Assembly: GCA_016932935.1 (NCBI GenBank)
Contig: JAFGBX010000057.1
Location: 1 to 48,837 of the forward strand
DNA: 48,837 bases
Direction of reading: 5' to 3'
Origin: Promethearchaeota archaeon
Lineage (GTDB): Archaea; Asgardarchaeota; Lokiarchaeia; Sigyniarchaeales; Sigyniarchaeaceae
The notes under the pieces were generated by a model, which saw nothing but the letters and a program-made list of their open reading frames with translations, was not told the DNA's origin and did no database searches. The first letter of the stretch is position 1. The number at the start of each line of letters is the position of its first letter. The translations under genes were made by a program, and so were the position numbers. Of this stretch, positions 33,957 to 43,364 are shown piece after piece.

Positions 33957-36086
33957 TCACGACGCGTTTCTATCGAGCCTGTTGAGAAGATCCTCGATCT
34001 CAGCAACTTGCTTCGCGTTCTTCCCAGCATTCGCTGCCTGCAACGCCCGTTTTAAATATGTAACGGCCACATCGTGGTCACCCATGTTCACGTGCAAGAC
34101 GCCGAGCTGCTTCAAGTCGAAGGCGATGCTCTCCGGAAATCCGAGCTCCTGGTCGATGCTCAGCGCCCGATCATAGCACCCGAATGCCGCCTTCCACAGC
34201 CCCAACTTCGAGTAGCAGTTCCCGAGGTAGTCGAGGACGTGGGTTATGCCTTGCTCGTACTGCGTGAAGGCCTCGTCCCTCGGCCCGAGCTTATCCCCCG
34301 TTTCGATGGTTTTCTTCAGGAACGGGACGGCCTTTTCGAAGTCTCCTCGCTCGTAATGCACCATCGCTATGTTGTCCGCCTCCTGGTAGACGGCGGACAG
34401 ATCCCCGAGCAGCTCGCTAACCTTGAGGGCTTCCGTGAACGCTTCGAGGGCCTCCGGAGTACGATCTTGCCCCTCGAGCAGTCTCCCCTTGTTGTGGAGG
34501 AGGGCCGCCCTCGCGGACATGTTGCCGAGCTGTGCCTCTAGGCGCAACGCCTTCTCATAGGCGTCGAGCGCCTTGTCTGGTGCCTTGGTCTCCTGGAACA
34601 CGATGCCAAGCCGGTTCAAGCACGATGCCTGGCCGGCAAGGTTGTTTCGCTTCACGTTCAAGCGATAGGCACGCTCGTAACACTGCATCGCGTCTTCCAG
34701 TTGGAAGTTCGCGCGGTACCAGTCGCCGATCAATGCATGGACGTGGCTGGCCTCGTCGACGAGACCGTTTCCTTCCGCGACCGCGAGCGCCTCGTCGAGG
34801 TACCGCCTCGCCTCGGTATATTCCTCGCGCGCGAGGCCTATCTCCCCCAGCGACCAGGAAAAGAAACTGGTGAACCGGGGACTCTTGTTTTTCCTTGCAA
34901 GTACGAGGCCATTCGTAGCACACCGCTCGGCCGACTTGACGTCGCCCATTGCGTTGTAGCAGTCCCACGCGAGCGTCCATTTCTGCAGGTCGTCGACCGA
35001 ACTATACATGTCCCGCACCAACCGCATAGATTCAACGGATCGCTCGTCTGTCGACACCACCTGGGGTTGCTCCCCCTTGCCGGGCACGGCTGGAATTGGG
35101 ACGTCGGGAAACCATTCTTCCCACAAGGACGATATGAACTCCCCGGAGTCCACGTCGATGCGAGCCACGTCAACGTCCTTCGAGCCGAGTTCGAGGAGGA
35201 GCTCGTCCGCGGGTATCCGTTCGGGTTGCACCCGCGCCACACCAGTTCCAGCGCCATCATCACCGGCCCGGGCGGTCTTGAAGACACGAGGCGCGAGCCC
35301 GCCGATGTGGTTGATCCAGGTGATTTTGCCGATGTTCCCTATCTCACGCAACGTGGGTATGATGTCGAACGCATCGGCGCCTGAATATCCAAGAACCACG
35401 ATGTGCCGGCCACGGGTGAGGTGAACCATCGCGGGCCGCTTGTACGGTTCGATGGCGAAAAGCTTCCCGTCGGCCCTATCCTTCGCGAGGGCGGTGAGGG
35501 TGGTCACGATCGACGACCCCGTGTCCTTGCCCGTGATGACGTTCCGCTTGGATCCGTGCAACTTGTAGACGGGTATGCGCCCGGCTTCGAGCAAGCGCGC
35601 GGGATCTGCCCAGCGCTCGAAGTCCTGCCGCGTGATGACGGGCACCACCTGTTGCCTCTGGGAGGCCACCTTCCCCATCGCGATCTCGAGCAAGTAGTCG
35701 AAATTGGTGGTCATGACGAGGTGTGGCTTGGTTCCCGTGACCGCTCGAGCGATGAAAAAGTGCAACGCGTTCGGCTCGATAGCGGAGTCGAAGAGGGAGA
35801 AAAAAGCGAGCTGGGGGTCGATGTCCGCTTGAAAGAACTCTACCAGCATCTCGTAGTGGAGGTCTTGCAGGTCCATGACGCCTTGCCTCTCTGCTTGAGG
35901 GACGCAAGCATCGATCAAGACGTTCATCAGCGCCCTTGCCGATGGGATGCAGGACGGAGGGTTCATGGAAACCCCCGCTCCAATTAAAAACGTGGTTGGA
36001 TCCCCAACGTCGACGCGTTCGTGGATGGAATCGGCGACGCCCACCCAGGTGGTTGGATTTGCTTCTCCCTCTACACCAGCATTCAT
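33957..36086 (-). CDS. SIR2-like domain fused to TPR array (defence-type architecture)
   Basis: A 709-residue protein. The N-terminal 300 residues are SIR2-like: TFLIGAGVSMNPPS (33-45) for the dinucleotide, VMTTNFDYLLE (124-134) with the catalytic-site asparagine of this family, VYKLHGSK (173-180) with the conserved histidine, and VVLGYSGAD (230-238). These match the SIR2_2 type used as NAD-degrading effectors in anti-phage systems rather than protein deacetylases, since the zinc cysteines of sirtuins are missing. A linker (about 300-360) follows, and then about eight TPR units to the C-terminus, some of the NLAGQASCLNRLGIVFQE kind found in sensor proteins. No neighbouring defence gene is seen; a role in stress sensing or immunity is inference. 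Confidence 0.8.
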   Translation of the reverse strand: MNAGVEGEANPTTWVGVADSIHERVDVGDPTTFLIGAGVSMNPPSCIPSARALMNVLIDACVPQAERQGVMDLQDLHYEMLVEFFQADIDPQLAFFSLFDSAIEPNALHFFIARAVTGTKPHLVMTTNFDYLLEIAMGKVASQRQQVVPVITRQDFERWADPARLLEAGRIPVYKLHGSKRNVITGKDTGSSIVTTLTALAKDRADGKLFAIEPYKRPAMVHLTRGRHIVVLGYSGADAFDIIPTLREIGNIGKITWINHIGGLAPRVFKTARAGDDGAGTGVARVQPERIPADELLLELGSKDVDVARIDVDSGEFISSLWEEWFPDVPIPAVPGKGEQPQVVSTDERSVESMRLVRDMYSSVDDLQKWTLAWDCYNAMGDVKSAERCATNGLVLARKNKSPRFTSFFSWSLGEIGLAREEYTEARRYLDEALAVAEGNGLVDEASHVHALIGDWYRANFQLEDAMQCYERAYRLNVKRNNLAGQASCLNRLGIVFQETKAPDKALDAYEKALRLEAQLGNMSARAALLHNKGRLLEGQDRTPEALEAFTEALKVSELLGDLSAVYQEADNIAMVHYERGDFEKAVPFLKKTIETGDKLGPRDEAFTQYEQGITHVLDYLGNCYSKLGLWKAAFGCYDRALSIDQELGFPESIAFDLKQLGVLHVNMGDHDVAVTYLKRALQAANAGKNAKQVAEIEDLLNRLDRNAS

Positions 36087-36190
36087 AGGAGGATCTGGGC
36101 CGGCCGACTATTAATAAGAATCTAGCCGTTGTCCCCCTCCCTACCTTCGAAGGCACCCCGCTCGGTGCCGAGGCGGGCGAATTCGGTTCG

Positions 36191-37402
36191 CTATTCCGAA
36201 CGGTACTTGAACACCCGGCCGCGGCTCCTCACGATCACGGCATTCCCGGCGCCTGGCGCTGCCTTTTCGACGCGGCCGATCACCTTGGCCGAGATGCCGA
36301 GCCGCCGTGCGGCCGAGATGACCTCCTCCGCGAAGGACGGGACGCACATGACCTCCAGGCGGTGGCCCATGTTGAAGACCTTGTACATCTCGTCCCATGC
36401 CACCTTCCCCGCGCTCTGGATCATCGCGAACACGGGCGGCACCTCGAACAAGTCATCCTTCACGTAAGAAACGCCCGATCCGAACCTCCCGCATTTCGTC
36501 ATGCCGCCGCCGGTCGCGTGGACGAGGCCGTGGATCGACGACTTCAACTCCTTCGCCGTCGCGAACTTGGACAGCAAGTCCTTGACCACGGGGAGGTAGG
36601 TGCGCGTCGGCGACAGCAACGCCTTCCCGACGGCAACCGAGGTGCCGGGCACGGCGTCGTCGACGTGGTACGGGCCGGCGTAGGCCAGATCCTTGTCCAC
36701 GGCGGGATCGACGATCTCGGGGTACTTGGCCACATAGTCGCGGTGCAGCACGGCGTGGCGGGCCATGGTGATGCCGTTCGAAGAGATGCCGCTGTTCTCC
36801 TCTCGCTCGTAGGAAGCCTTGCCCGTGCTGGCGATGCCGACGATCGCGTCGCCCGGCACGACGCTCGACGTCTCGATGATCGCGTCCCGGGGGCCGCGCG
36901 CCATCACGGTCGAGTCGACCACGACCGTCCGCACGAGGTCGCCGACGTCGGCGGTCTCGCCACCGCAGAGGTACATGGCGATGCCGAGCTTCCCCATGGC
37001 GTCGACGAATTCCTGGTACCCGTCGATGACCGCGGCGATGACCTCGCCGGGGACGAGCAACTTGTTCCGGCCGATCGTGTTCGAGATAGTAAAATTAGAT
37101 ACCAGGCCCGTGCAAGCGATGTCGTCCACGTTCATGACCAGCGCGTCCTGGGCGATGCCCTTGAACGCGTTTACGTCTCCACGTTCCTTCCACCACAAGT
37201 ACGCGAGGATGCTTTTCGTGCCCGCGCCGTCCGCGTGGAAGATGAGGCATTTCGAGTCGTCACCGGTCATAATGTCGGGGATGACCTTGCAGAACGCGGA
37301 GGGAAACAGCCCCTTGTCGACCGCCTTGATGGCCGCGTGCACGTCCTCCTTCTGCGAGGAAACGCCGAGGTTCGCATAGGTCATCGCTTTCTTTTTCCCC
37401 AT
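36191..37402 (-). CDS. purM: Phosphoribosylformylglycinamidine cyclo-ligase (AIR synthase) family
   Basis: ATP-dependent ring closure to aminoimidazole ribonucleotide in purine synthesis. Motifs: IFHADGAGTKSILAYL, DALVMNVDDIACTG, YLCGGETADVGDLV, and GLVHATGGGMTKCGRF, which line the FGAM and ATP sites of the PurM fold. At 403 residues it is longer than E. coli PurM (about 345). A PurM-related paralogue with another substrate is conceivable, but adjacency to purB (19 bp) on the same strand supports purine synthesis. Confidence 0.88.
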   Translation of the reverse strand: MGKKKAMTYANLGVSSQKEDVHAAIKAVDKGLFPSAFCKVIPDIMTGDDSKCLIFHADGAGTKSILAYLWWKERGDVNAFKGIAQDALVMNVDDIACTGLVSNFTISNTIGRNKLLVPGEVIAAVIDGYQEFVDAMGKLGIAMYLCGGETADVGDLVRTVVVDSTVMARGPRDAIIETSSVVPGDAIVGIASTGKASYEREENSGISSNGITMARHAVLHRDYVAKYPEIVDPAVDKDLAYAGPYHVDDAVPGTSVAVGKALLSPTRTYLPVVKDLLSKFATAKELKSSIHGLVHATGGGMTKCGRFGSGVSYVKDDLFEVPPVFAMIQSAGKVAWDEMYKVFNMGHRLEVMCVPSFAEEVISAARRLGISAKVIGRVEKAAPGAGNAVIVRSRGRVFKYRSE

Positions 37403-37421
37403 GTTCCCATCCCTGAAAGTC

Positions 37422-38777
37422 TCATTTCAGCCATCTTTTTTTAACGACGTCGATGACGCCTTGCACGAGCTCGGGGGCCAGGCCGATATAATTGCCGGGA
37501 TCGAGGATGCGTTCGAGTTCCTTGGCTGGGATCTTCCCCTTAATGCGAACGTCGTCCTCGACTCCCTCGCGGTACGTGATGCCCTCGTCGCGGCACCGGA
37601 TCGCCACCTGTCGCAGCACCTCGTGGGCGTCCTGCCGGCCCATCCCGAGCTTGACGAGCTCGACCATGACCCCCTCGGACATGATGGCGCCCCTCGTGAG
37701 GTCGAGGTTGCGCTTGACGTTGGCCTCGTTCACTTCGAGCCCCTTCATGATGGACGTGAATTGCGCGAGCATGTAGTCGAGGAGGATGAAGTTCTCGGGC
37801 AGCAGGATGCGCTCGACCGACGAGTTCGTGAGGTCGCGCTCGTGCTCGATAAGGGCGTTGTCCTCCAGCATGGGCATGACGTGCGACGCGATGACGCGGT
37901 ACACGCCGCAGAGCCGCTCGCTCTTGTGCGGGTTGCGCTTGGACGCCATGGTGGAGGAGCCGACTTGTTCCTTCTCGAAGGGCTCGAACAGCTCGGCGAT
38001 CTCGCTCCGCTGGAGGTCGCGTATCTCCTTGGCAACCTTGGCGATCGTGCTCCCGACGAGCGCTGTCCAGTATATCACCTCCGCGTACCGGTCGCGGTGT
38101 ACGACCTGGGTAGAGATCGCGTTTGGCCGGATGCCCAGCGATTCCATGACGAGGGCCTGGACCTTCAGGCCGTTCTTGCCGTGGCTCGCGAAGGTACCGA
38201 CGGCGCCGCCGAACTTGCCGACCGCGTCCCGGACCTTGATGTCCTGCAACCGGTCGAGGTGGCGGGAGAACTCGTCAGCCCAGTTCGCGAATTTCATTCC
38301 AAAGGTCGTCGGGATCGCGTGCTGCCCGTGCGTGCGACCGACGCAGACGAGGTTCTTGTACTTCGCCGCGTGACCGACGAGAATCTTCAATAAGTCGATG
38401 ATGTGCTTCTCCAGGAGAGTGAACGCGTCTTTCAAGATGATAGCCCACGCCGTGTCGACGATATCGTAACTTGTGGCCCCCAGGTGGATATATTTCGCCG
38501 CTTCTGGGGCACATTGCTCCGAGAAGCCCCGAACCATGGCCATGACATCGTGGTGTATTTCTGCCTCGATGGCCTGGACGCGTTCCAGCTTCACGGTCTT
38601 GGTGTTCCCCTTTTTTTCCACGTCGGCCACGATCTCGGCAGGCACGGTTCCGAGCTTTGCATGGGCCTTGACGAGCGCGACTTCCACGTCGAGCCATTTT
38701 TGCAGCTTGTATTCCTCGGTAAACAAGGCGTACATTTCCTTGGTGCGGTACCTCCCTTCGATGGCGGACACGTGCAT
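37422..38777 (-). CDS. purB: Adenylosuccinate lyase
   Basis: Cleaves SAICAR and adenylosuccinate in purine synthesis. It belongs to the fumarase/aspartase superfamily: HLGATSYDIVDTAWA, GRTHGQHAIPTTFG (catalytic histidine), and the flexible catalytic loop VGSSTMASKRNPHKSE. 451 residues from ATG 38777 (MHVSAIEGRYRTKEM); the 11 extra residues in the track begin with a weaker ATG and no family similarity. It is followed 19 bp later by purM, forming a two-gene purine operon. Confidence 0.95.
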   Translation of the reverse strand: MHVSAIEGRYRTKEMYALFTEEYKLQKWLDVEVALVKAHAKLGTVPAEIVADVEKKGNTKTVKLERVQAIEAEIHHDVMAMVRGFSEQCAPEAAKYIHLGATSYDIVDTAWAIILKDAFTLLEKHIIDLLKILVGHAAKYKNLVCVGRTHGQHAIPTTFGMKFANWADEFSRHLDRLQDIKVRDAVGKFGGAVGTFASHGKNGLKVQALVMESLGIRPNAISTQVVHRDRYAEVIYWTALVGSTIAKVAKEIRDLQRSEIAELFEPFEKEQVGSSTMASKRNPHKSERLCGVYRVIASHVMPMLEDNALIEHERDLTNSSVERILLPENFILLDYMLAQFTSIMKGLEVNEANVKRNLDLTRGAIMSEGVMVELVKLGMGRQDAHEVLRQVAIRCRDEGITYREGVEDDVRIKGKIPAKELERILDPGNYIGLAPELVQGVIDVVKKRWLK

Positions 38778-38847
38778 GATCCCAGTACCTCGTTCGCGTG
38801 AAGAGTTCAAGCGAAAAGAATTAAAGCGTTGCTATTAAGCACGCTGC

Positions 38848-39849
38848 CTAGAACTCGAGCTCCTTCAAGATGAGGTTCAGCTCGCCCTTCTCGGCGTCTT
38901 GAGCCTTGAGCATCTCGTCCTGGTCGATCTCTTGCAGGAACGACTCGAACCCCTCGTAGGTACCGCCACTGACCTCTTGCACGAGGAACTCGGGCAGCGT
39001 TATCAAGTAGAAGCAGATCGGGCACCGGAACACGTGGTCGATGCCGATGTTCGACTGGTCGGCCCAGCTCACGAGGCACGTGTCGTGGAACGCCGTCTTG
39101 CAAGCCGGGCAGCGCACGAGCGCGTCCGTCCCGCCGATCGGCGAGGTCGGCTTGAAGCACACGGTGCACTTCATGTCGGGCGTGATCACGTCGACGGGCT
39201 CGAGCGGCGCGGCGAGTTGCTCGAAGAACGCCTTGTGCTCGGGATCCATCTTGTAGTCCGGTTTCTTGTCCCACGTCCCCACCTTTATCTCGAGCTTGGT
39301 CTCCGCCGCCTCGCGCAGCATGGTCTGGAACTCCTCGAACGTCGTGGCAGAGAGTAGTTTCCCGCCTTGCGAGATGTTGATCATGTTCTGGATCAGGACA
39401 TTGTCAGGGTCGTCGTAATAACCCAGCACGATCACGTCGAGGAACACGGGCATGGGCCGAACCTTGTCGATAAGGTCGTTCACGAGGAAGTCCTTCGTGA
39501 TCTCGGGGACGGAGCCGTCCTTGATGACGAGGATCCGGAAGTACTTGCCAGACACGAGCTTGTATATGTCGAGGATGAAGGTCAGGGCAAGGAAAAGGCC
39601 GCTCTCGAAGCTCGGGTTCACGATCTGTTCCTTTTCCCGCTTCAAGAGCGCGAGGAGCTGTTCCCACTTGAACGTGAAGTCCTCCACGTACATGGGGCCC
39701 TTGTCGGTGAAGAACACGAGGTTGAACCGGTCGCTGGGATCCAGCGACGACTTGAGCTTGAAGAAGTCCTCCATGGCCTTGACGATTGCATCCATCGACG
39801 TGAAGTTCGAGTCGACCGCCAGAAATACGAGCGTGTCTTCGCTAGGCAT
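38848..39849 (-). CDS. vWA-like protein with C4HC3 zinc module (paralogue 1)
   Basis: Residues 1-185 form a von Willebrand A fold: LVFLAVDSNFTSMDAIVKAM, RFNLVFFTDKG, LVSGKYFRILVIKDGS and LDVIVLGYYDDPD. The MIDAS motif DxSxS is degraded to DSNFT, so metal-dependent ligand binding may be lost. At about 225-290 lies a C4HC3 zinc module: CTVC-(x15)-CPAC-(x4)-H-x2-C-(x18)-CPIC, the PHD or RING-variant order. An acidic helical tail follows. The same order of domains appears in the protein at 46-47 kb, and a vWA plus C4-type zinc arrangement occurs in Ssl1/p44 of TFIIH. E3 ligase activity is possible but unproven. Confidence 0.7.
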   Translation of the reverse strand: MPSEDTLVFLAVDSNFTSMDAIVKAMEDFFKLKSSLDPSDRFNLVFFTDKGPMYVEDFTFKWEQLLALLKREKEQIVNPSFESGLFLALTFILDIYKLVSGKYFRILVIKDGSVPEITKDFLVNDLIDKVRPMPVFLDVIVLGYYDDPDNVLIQNMINISQGGKLLSATTFEEFQTMLREAAETKLEIKVGTWDKKPDYKMDPEHKAFFEQLAAPLEPVDVITPDMKCTVCFKPTSPIGGTDALVRCPACKTAFHDTCLVSWADQSNIGIDHVFRCPICFYLITLPEFLVQEVSGGTYEGFESFLQEIDQDEMLKAQDAEKGELNLILKELEF

Positions 39850-39940
39850 AGATTCACCGATCCGGGTCGAGTATTCTACTCTCGCACTCGATCAAACGGG
39901 AACTCGGGTGGAAAAATCTTCCGCTTATCCGACTCGATCG

Positions 39941-39948
39941 ATTATATC
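39941..39948 (+). promoter_or_regulatory. TATA box for the acyl-CoA synthetase gene
   Basis: attatatc is centred 27 nt before ATG 39971, predicting transcription start at the start codon itself. Confidence 0.6.
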
Positions 39949-39970
39949 TCACGGCGACAATGATCTGACC

Positions 39971-41461
39971 ATGGCGACCGTAGAGGCCGAGAAGGAACTC
40001 CAGTCGTTCCTGGCCGTTTTGCAGAAGAAGACGAGGGGTGTCGCGATATTCGGAGAAAGCGAGAAGAGGGGCTTCTATTGGGTGAAGAGTCTCGTCGGGA
40101 TCGGTTACAGCGGCGCGATTATCCCGATCAACCCGAACCTCGTCTCCGCCGCTGGCATCCCTTGCTATCCCACCCTCGATGCTGTTCCGGGGAGCTTCCC
40201 CGTGGACTACGCGATCATCGCAGTGTCGAAAAAATACGTGATCGATTGCTTGAAGCAATGCATCAAGCACAAGGTGAAGGTCGCCACGATCTTCACTTCG
40301 GGATACTCTGAAGATGATCCCGTCAGGGGCAGGAAGGACGAGCAGGAGATCCTCGACCTCCTTCAGGAGGGATACAAACAGACCGGCCACCGGCTACGGG
40401 TACTCGGGCCGAATTGCATGGGGGTCTACTTCCCCCGCAACCAGCTCGCCTTTCGTTCGGACATGGAGATCGAGTCGGGCAACGTGGGGATCATCTCGCA
40501 GTCGGGCGGCCTCGCCATCAACATCGTCCTCAAGGGGAAGCTGACCGGCATCAAGTTCTCGAAGGTCGTGTCGATCGGCAACTCCATCGATTTGAAGCCC
40601 GACGAGATCGTCCGCCTCATGGCCATGGACGATGAAACCCGGATCATCGGTGCCTACTTCGAGTCGTTCGGGAGGACGATGGAGGAGAGCCGCCGCCTGT
40701 TCGACGCCGTCAAGGAAACGGCCAAGAAGAAGCCGGTCATCATCTGGCGCGGCGGCCGGAGCGAGCGGGGTTCAATCGCCGCGTCGAGCCACACGGGCGC
40801 CCTGAAGACCAGCAGCCAGATGTGGGAAGCTTTCATCAAGCAATCGGGTGTGATCGCGGTCACGTGCTTCGAAGAATTTATGGACACGCTGGAAGCCTTC
40901 CAGTTCTTGAACAACAAGTATCCTGGGAAACGCATTGGCCTCATCTCGATCTCTGGCGGCTCAGCGGTCACCGCGACAGACGAGATCATCGACGCGGGCC
41001 TCGAGATACCCCCGCTCGAGAAGGAGAGCCAGAAGGCGATCCTGAACCTCGCCGTCGCCGACGTCGGCGTGAGCACCAAGAACCCCGTGGACCTCGGGAA
41101 CTCGTACTTCGGGTTCTCGATCATCGAGAAAACGGTCGAGATAATGCTCGGCGACCCGAACGTCGACATCCTCTTGTTCGAGATATCCACGCACTACATC
41201 TACAACGCGACGGTCATGTCCATGAAGGAATTCCCCGAGATATACTTCGAGAACGCCATCAAGACGGTCAAGCACGCCCGGCGCAGCACCAAGAAGCCCG
41301 TGTTCATTATCATGCCCGAGGTGGCCTACGAGGCGGAGACGATAAACAACCGCCAGGTGTTCTTGAAGAACAACACGCCGGTCTTCCCGAACGTGCGAAG
41401 GGCAGTAACGGCCTTGAGGAACGTGGGACGGTTCGCGGAGTGGGGCGGGAAGCGGCCGTGA
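39971..41461 (+). CDS. ADP-forming acyl-CoA synthetase, alpha-type subunit
   Basis: A 496-residue CoA-ligase of the succinyl-CoA-synthetase superfamily: an N-terminal CoA-binding Rossmann domain (GVAIFGESEKRGFYWVKSL; IVPINPN), two flavodoxin-like ligase domains with LGPNCMGVYFP, GIISQSGGLAINI, the phosphohistidine region AASSHTGALKT, and GLISISGGSAVTATDEI. These enzymes make ATP from ADP while releasing an acid from its CoA thioester, important in peptide and sugar fermentation. The ATP-grasp (beta) part is absent here and not in the window, so it must be encoded elsewhere. The track's longer frame (39452) is antisense to the vWA gene; ATG 39971 fits the TATA box. Confidence 0.88.
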   Translation: MATVEAEKELQSFLAVLQKKTRGVAIFGESEKRGFYWVKSLVGIGYSGAIIPINPNLVSAAGIPCYPTLDAVPGSFPVDYAIIAVSKKYVIDCLKQCIKHKVKVATIFTSGYSEDDPVRGRKDEQEILDLLQEGYKQTGHRLRVLGPNCMGVYFPRNQLAFRSDMEIESGNVGIISQSGGLAINIVLKGKLTGIKFSKVVSIGNSIDLKPDEIVRLMAMDDETRIIGAYFESFGRTMEESRRLFDAVKETAKKKPVIIWRGGRSERGSIAASSHTGALKTSSQMWEAFIKQSGVIAVTCFEEFMDTLEAFQFLNNKYPGKRIGLISISGGSAVTATDEIIDAGLEIPPLEKESQKAILNLAVADVGVSTKNPVDLGNSYFGFSIIEKTVEIMLGDPNVDILLFEISTHYIYNATVMSMKEFPEIYFENAIKTVKHARRSTKKPVFIIMPEVAYEAETINNRQVFLKNNTPVFPNVRRAVTALRNVGRFAEWGGKRP

Positions 41462-41527
41462 CGCATCGAACCGACCCGGAAAAGGGAGAGAGCGCGTGGG
41501 CGATGAGGGCCCTGCCAGATGTTCACT

Positions 41528-43240
41528 TCAACGCTTCTTCTTGAACAGCACGATGCCGAGCACGCCGATTATCCCGAAGACGACGACCCACGAGACGAGG
41601 ATCCAGGGCTGGTACGGGACGTCCGTGACGACCTCGATCGACACCGACGTGGCGGCGCCGTAAAGGGAGAATGCTTGCGCCTTGAAGAGGCCGTGGGAGC
41701 GCACCTCTACGGTGAAGTTCCCCTCGGGAAGGTTATTGAAGGTAACGGTGCCGGAAGAGTCGGTGATTTTTACCGGTTGAAGGCTGGTCTCGTTCAAGGA
41801 CATCAGCGGGCCGAACCGGATGCCGTGGAAGAACAAGGTCACTTCTGCGCCCTTTAATTTGTTACGTACCGCGTCCCGAATTGACAATTCGGCGCGGTAA
41901 GGTGCGTTGTAGTCGAACGACGCCTCGACGGGCGTGCTCGCCTTCTGGATGCGCCCGATGACGACCTTGGTGCCGTTGCCCTTCGTCACCTCCCTTTCCA
42001 AGATTGGGTCGTAGTACTTGTAGGTGTTGTTGGAAATCGATATCGAGCTCGTGGGCGCGACCGCCCCCGTCGCCTGGGACTTGGTTGAAAAGGAGATGTC
42101 CCTCGCGACGTACTCGACCCTCTGGAACAAGAGGGTGCTGGGCCCGGAGATGACGCTTAGCCTGTACTTCCTCGTGCGCGTGTCCAGGCGGGATGCGACC
42201 CCGTCGCTGTGCCAGTTGCCGGCGGTCTGCTCGACGAAGCCGATGGTCGCGCTGCAGTTGAACTCCACCTTGAACTCCGTGCCGTTGGCGTTCAGGTCCA
42301 CTGTGCCGGTCTTCGGTATCCTCCATCCGAGGCCGGCCGTGAAGTCGGGGGTCGCCATCTGCGTGGTCTTGTTGTAGAAACGGAAGTTGCCCGTATACTC
42401 GCTGTCGGCGGGCAGGTAGTGGAAGGTGATGTTGACGCCAGCCGGCCCGGTGACCTTGAACGTTAGCGTCAGGTTGGCACTGCGGGTGGACGCGCTCCCA
42501 TCGACCCGGAAGTTCTCCCCGGCCTTCGTCTCCATCGCCGTCGGCGAGAAGGTGAAGGAAACCGGGATCGTGTAGTTCACCTCGAACAAGAAGGAGGCAC
42601 CCACATAGATGTTGGTGGACTCGAACACCTCCACGGCATGGCTGATGTTGAACTCGAAGAAATGCTTTTTATATTGGAACCGGGTCACGTTGGGGTAGAC
42701 CGTTCCATAGAACGGGGCGTTGAAGATGCTGTAATCATATGCAAACGTCGTTTCATTCGTGGCGCATTTGATCTTAATGGACTTTACATTCGTTTCAATG
42801 GTTTGGTTCACTAACGATGCGTTTATCGACGGGGTGTTCAACCGGACGGTGTAATTAGACCCACCCACGACTTGAGTGCAGTTTATCGAGAACCGGTCTG
42901 TATATTTCAAGACCATATTCGGCCGAAGGTTGGTGGCGTTGACGGACGACACCTTGTCGAACGTCGTGTTCTTCCACGCCGCCGCGACGCCGGCAACGCC
43001 CACGAGGTCGACCGATGCTCTGGGTGCCTCCGACGTGTCGATGAAGAGCCTCGTGTGGTTGACCTCGTTCCAGTCGGGCACGGAGGCGGCCTCGCTCGTC
43101 ACCGGCATCGTGCCTCGTTCATACCCCGTGGATGGCTTCCCCCCCGTCCCCTCCTGCGACAATCCTGCAATGCCCGCGATGACGCTCGTGGTGACGAGGA
43201 CCGCCAAGAGAACCCCGGAGAGCGCTCGTTGCATCTTCAT
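41528..43240 (-). CDS. Large cell-surface protein with C-terminal membrane anchor
   Basis: A 570-residue exported protein: signal peptide MKMQRALSGVLLAVLVTTS (from ATG 43240; the track's 18 extra residues are not typical), then a beta-rich ectodomain with many N-glycosylation sequons (N-x-S/T, for example NVTRF, NISH, NLTLT, NKTT), and a C-terminal helix ILVSWVVVFGIIGVLGIVLF followed by KKKR. Near the C-terminus an Ig-like segment LKGAEVTLFFHG ... TVTFNNLPEGNFTVEV resembles carboxypeptidase-regulatory-like or SpaA-type domains. It could be an S-layer-associated or adhesin protein. No enzyme motif seen. Confidence 0.75.
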   Translation of the reverse strand: MKMQRALSGVLLAVLVTTSVIAGIAGLSQEGTGGKPSTGYERGTMPVTSEAASVPDWNEVNHTRLFIDTSEAPRASVDLVGVAGVAAAWKNTTFDKVSSVNATNLRPNMVLKYTDRFSINCTQVVGGSNYTVRLNTPSINASLVNQTIETNVKSIKIKCATNETTFAYDYSIFNAPFYGTVYPNVTRFQYKKHFFEFNISHAVEVFESTNIYVGASFLFEVNYTIPVSFTFSPTAMETKAGENFRVDGSASTRSANLTLTFKVTGPAGVNITFHYLPADSEYTGNFRFYNKTTQMATPDFTAGLGWRIPKTGTVDLNANGTEFKVEFNCSATIGFVEQTAGNWHSDGVASRLDTRTRKYRLSVISGPSTLLFQRVEYVARDISFSTKSQATGAVAPTSSISISNNTYKYYDPILEREVTKGNGTKVVIGRIQKASTPVEASFDYNAPYRAELSIRDAVRNKLKGAEVTLFFHGIRFGPLMSLNETSLQPVKITDSSGTVTFNNLPEGNFTVEVRSHGLFKAQAFSLYGAATSVSIEVVTDVPYQPWILVSWVVVFGIIGVLGIVLFKKKR

Positions 43241-43299
43241 AGCGATGAACCTAGATTGCCCCGTTGGATAGGCATTATGGTACAATGATTGCACGGGTC

Positions 43300-43322
43300 A
43301 AAAAAGAACCCTCCAAAAAAAA
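43300..43322 (-). terminator. Poly-T terminator after methionyl-tRNA synthetase
   Basis: On the minus strand two T-runs, eight T (43315-43322) then six T (43300-43305), follow the stop of the synthetase gene at 43365. They also lie in the promoter region of the surface-protein gene. Confidence 0.55.
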
Positions 43323-43364
43323 GGATGGGGGGCGGTTCGCTGGGCAACCGGCCGCGCGGCGAGT

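Noticed and set aside
39452-39970. N-terminal extension of the acyl-CoA synthetase frame
   Set aside because: Antisense to the vWA-zinc gene; a TATA box 27 nt before ATG 39971 fixes the start.
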